From contig PNBP01000122.1 in assembly GCA_003136075.1 (NCBI GenBank), positions 43,069 to 57,757 of the forward strand: a stretch of DNA of 14,689 nucleotides. Reading direction: 5' to 3'. Position numbers and translations under genes: made by a program. Origin of the DNA: Methanoregula sp. (GTDB taxonomy: Archaea; Halobacteriota; Methanomicrobia; Methanomicrobiales; Methanospirillaceae). The notes under the pieces are model-generated. The model saw only the letters and a list, made by a program, of their open reading frames with translations. It ran no database searches and had not been told where the DNA came from. This document shows, in pieces, positions 14,184 through 14,689 of the stretch (the first letter of the stretch is position 1; each line of letters begins with the position of its first letter).

Positions 14184-14390
14184 TCATATCCGGTTCCACT
14201 CTTTGCGAAGCGCCTGTGCCTCTGCATTGGGATCCAGGATCCGACCCTGGTAGATCCCATAGTATTCCTGCGGATTGCAGGGTATATGACGGGGTTTATG
14301 GACCTGGAGTGTTTTCTCCCAGAGATCAATAGGGACAATAACACTTTTTTTGTGGCCGCCAGCGTCATACACGTACTGGATATCATCCAT
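14184..14390 (-). CDS. small antitoxin-like protein, apparently without an intact toxin
   Basis: A 68-residue protein from ATG 14390. It begins MDDIQYVYDAGGHKKSVIVP, continues IDLWEKTL, and ends with NPQEYYGIY and ALRKEWNRI. The pattern YV-D-GHKKSVIVPIDLWEKTL followed by an acidic EYYGIY segment and a basic tail is one I associate with small antitoxins paired with RelE/PIN-type toxins in archaea and bacteria. The stop overlaps an ATGA start, but the frame behind it closes after 12 codons, so no intact toxin follows before the palindromes at 14142-14176. Upstream, the same reading frame continues into a DnaA fragment, so the native promoter region of this gene is absent here. Confidence 0.65.
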   Translation of the reverse strand: MDDIQYVYDAGGHKKSVIVPIDLWEKTLQVHKPRHIPCNPQEYYGIYQGRILDPNAEAQALRKEWNRI

Positions 14391-14689
14391 GATAATCACA
14401 TCATACTTTCTGTATTTTTCTTTGAACTGATTTGCTTTATTGCTCTGAACAGAGGCTATATATTCCATAACAAACCTTTCCGAGGTCAAATAAAAAACCT
14501 TTTTATCCGGAAAGTCTTTTTTTATATGATTCCCGACCGCTTGCATCAGATGGGTCTTGCCGACACCCGTCGGTCCATATATAAAAAGAGGGTTATAAGA
14601 TTTCCCCGGAATTTTTACCACCGAGCGAGCCGCCGCATTAGCCAATTCATTGAACGAGCCGACCACAAAGGAATCAAAGGTGTATCTCG
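14376..14689 (-). pseudogene. dnaA: fragment of bacterial DnaA (AAA+ domain), cut by window edge and fused to an antitoxin
   Basis: On the minus strand the frame is open from the right edge. It reads RYTFDSFVVGSFNELANAAA, then NPLFIYGPTGVGKTH (Walker A), later KYRKYDVIIMDDIQ (Walker B and DDIQ). This is unmistakably the start of domain III of DnaA, the bacterial replication initiator; archaea use Orc1/Cdc6 instead. The style resembles DnaA of bacterial candidate phyla (CPR), but that is an impression. After DDIQ a true DnaA continues with FL or similar; here the frame passes directly into the antitoxin (YVYDAGGHKKS). About 200 residues of DnaA that should follow are missing. Either a recombination or an assembly join at the ATGGATGATATCCAG stretch explains this. 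Confidence 0.85.

Noticed and set aside
14048..14386. 112-aa minus-strand ORF as a gene
   Set aside because: Most of it overlaps the antitoxin in another frame; only a short tail beyond 14184 could be a decayed toxin, with no recognisable motif.
1..14689. CRISPR array, tRNA, rRNA or transposase
   Set aside because: I saw no regularly spaced direct repeats, no tRNA cloverleaf or rRNA, and no transposase or integrase motifs on either strand.

Overview
The window looks like a piece of a methanogenic archaeon, most probably Methanomicrobiales (Methanoregula-like), by inference rather than proof. The grounds are AT-rich TATA-like boxes about 25-30 bases before several starts, Shine-Dalgarno GGAGG sites, oligo-T ends, a canonical QueC (preQ0 supply, used for archaeosine in archaea), and toxin-antitoxin and membrane-protein types familiar from that group. 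The extreme right end (14376-14689) does not fit: it encodes a piece of bacterial DnaA.

Layout. 1-666: QueC on the minus strand, running off the left edge. 795-1694: remnant of a DUF2075 / Schlafen-group-3-type helicase, with two in-frame stops and a missing C-terminal half. 1695-2018: degraded DNA with one doubtful small ORF and a GC-rich repeat copy. 2019-10718: a defence island. It holds a minus-strand three-gene operon (GHKL ATPase, 263-aa unknown, DUF6339-like 244-aa protein), a divergent C5 cytosine methyltransferase, a convergent Vsr endonuclease, and a plus-strand pair made of a histidine kinase with two GHKL modules and a response regulator with an uncharacterised C-terminal domain. 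10808-11179: a YdjM-like membrane protein. 11242-11315 and 12520-12594: two more copies of the GC-rich repeat. 11358-14390: a small membrane protein and a dense run of toxin-antitoxin modules (wHTH/RelE-like, MazF type, HicBA, and an orphan antitoxin).

How the genes may work together. Dcm, Vsr, the GHKL ATPase and the two companion proteins resemble the class of predicted restriction-modification-like systems that combine a C5 methylase, Vsr and MutL/MORC-like GHKL ATPases. The adjacent kinase/regulator pair has every residue needed for phosphotransfer, but the regulator ends in a conserved domain with an SxSCDLV motif instead of a DNA-binding domain, so it may be a signal-controlled effector. 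The copies of the GC-rich repeat at 1936-1984 and 11242-11289 lie on either side of this block in opposite orientation.

The most unexpected point is the right end. The DnaA reading frame runs without a break into a small antitoxin at a shared ATGGATGATATCCAG stretch. This looks like a chimeric join (assembly or recombination) and should be checked before the DnaA fragment is credited to this organism.
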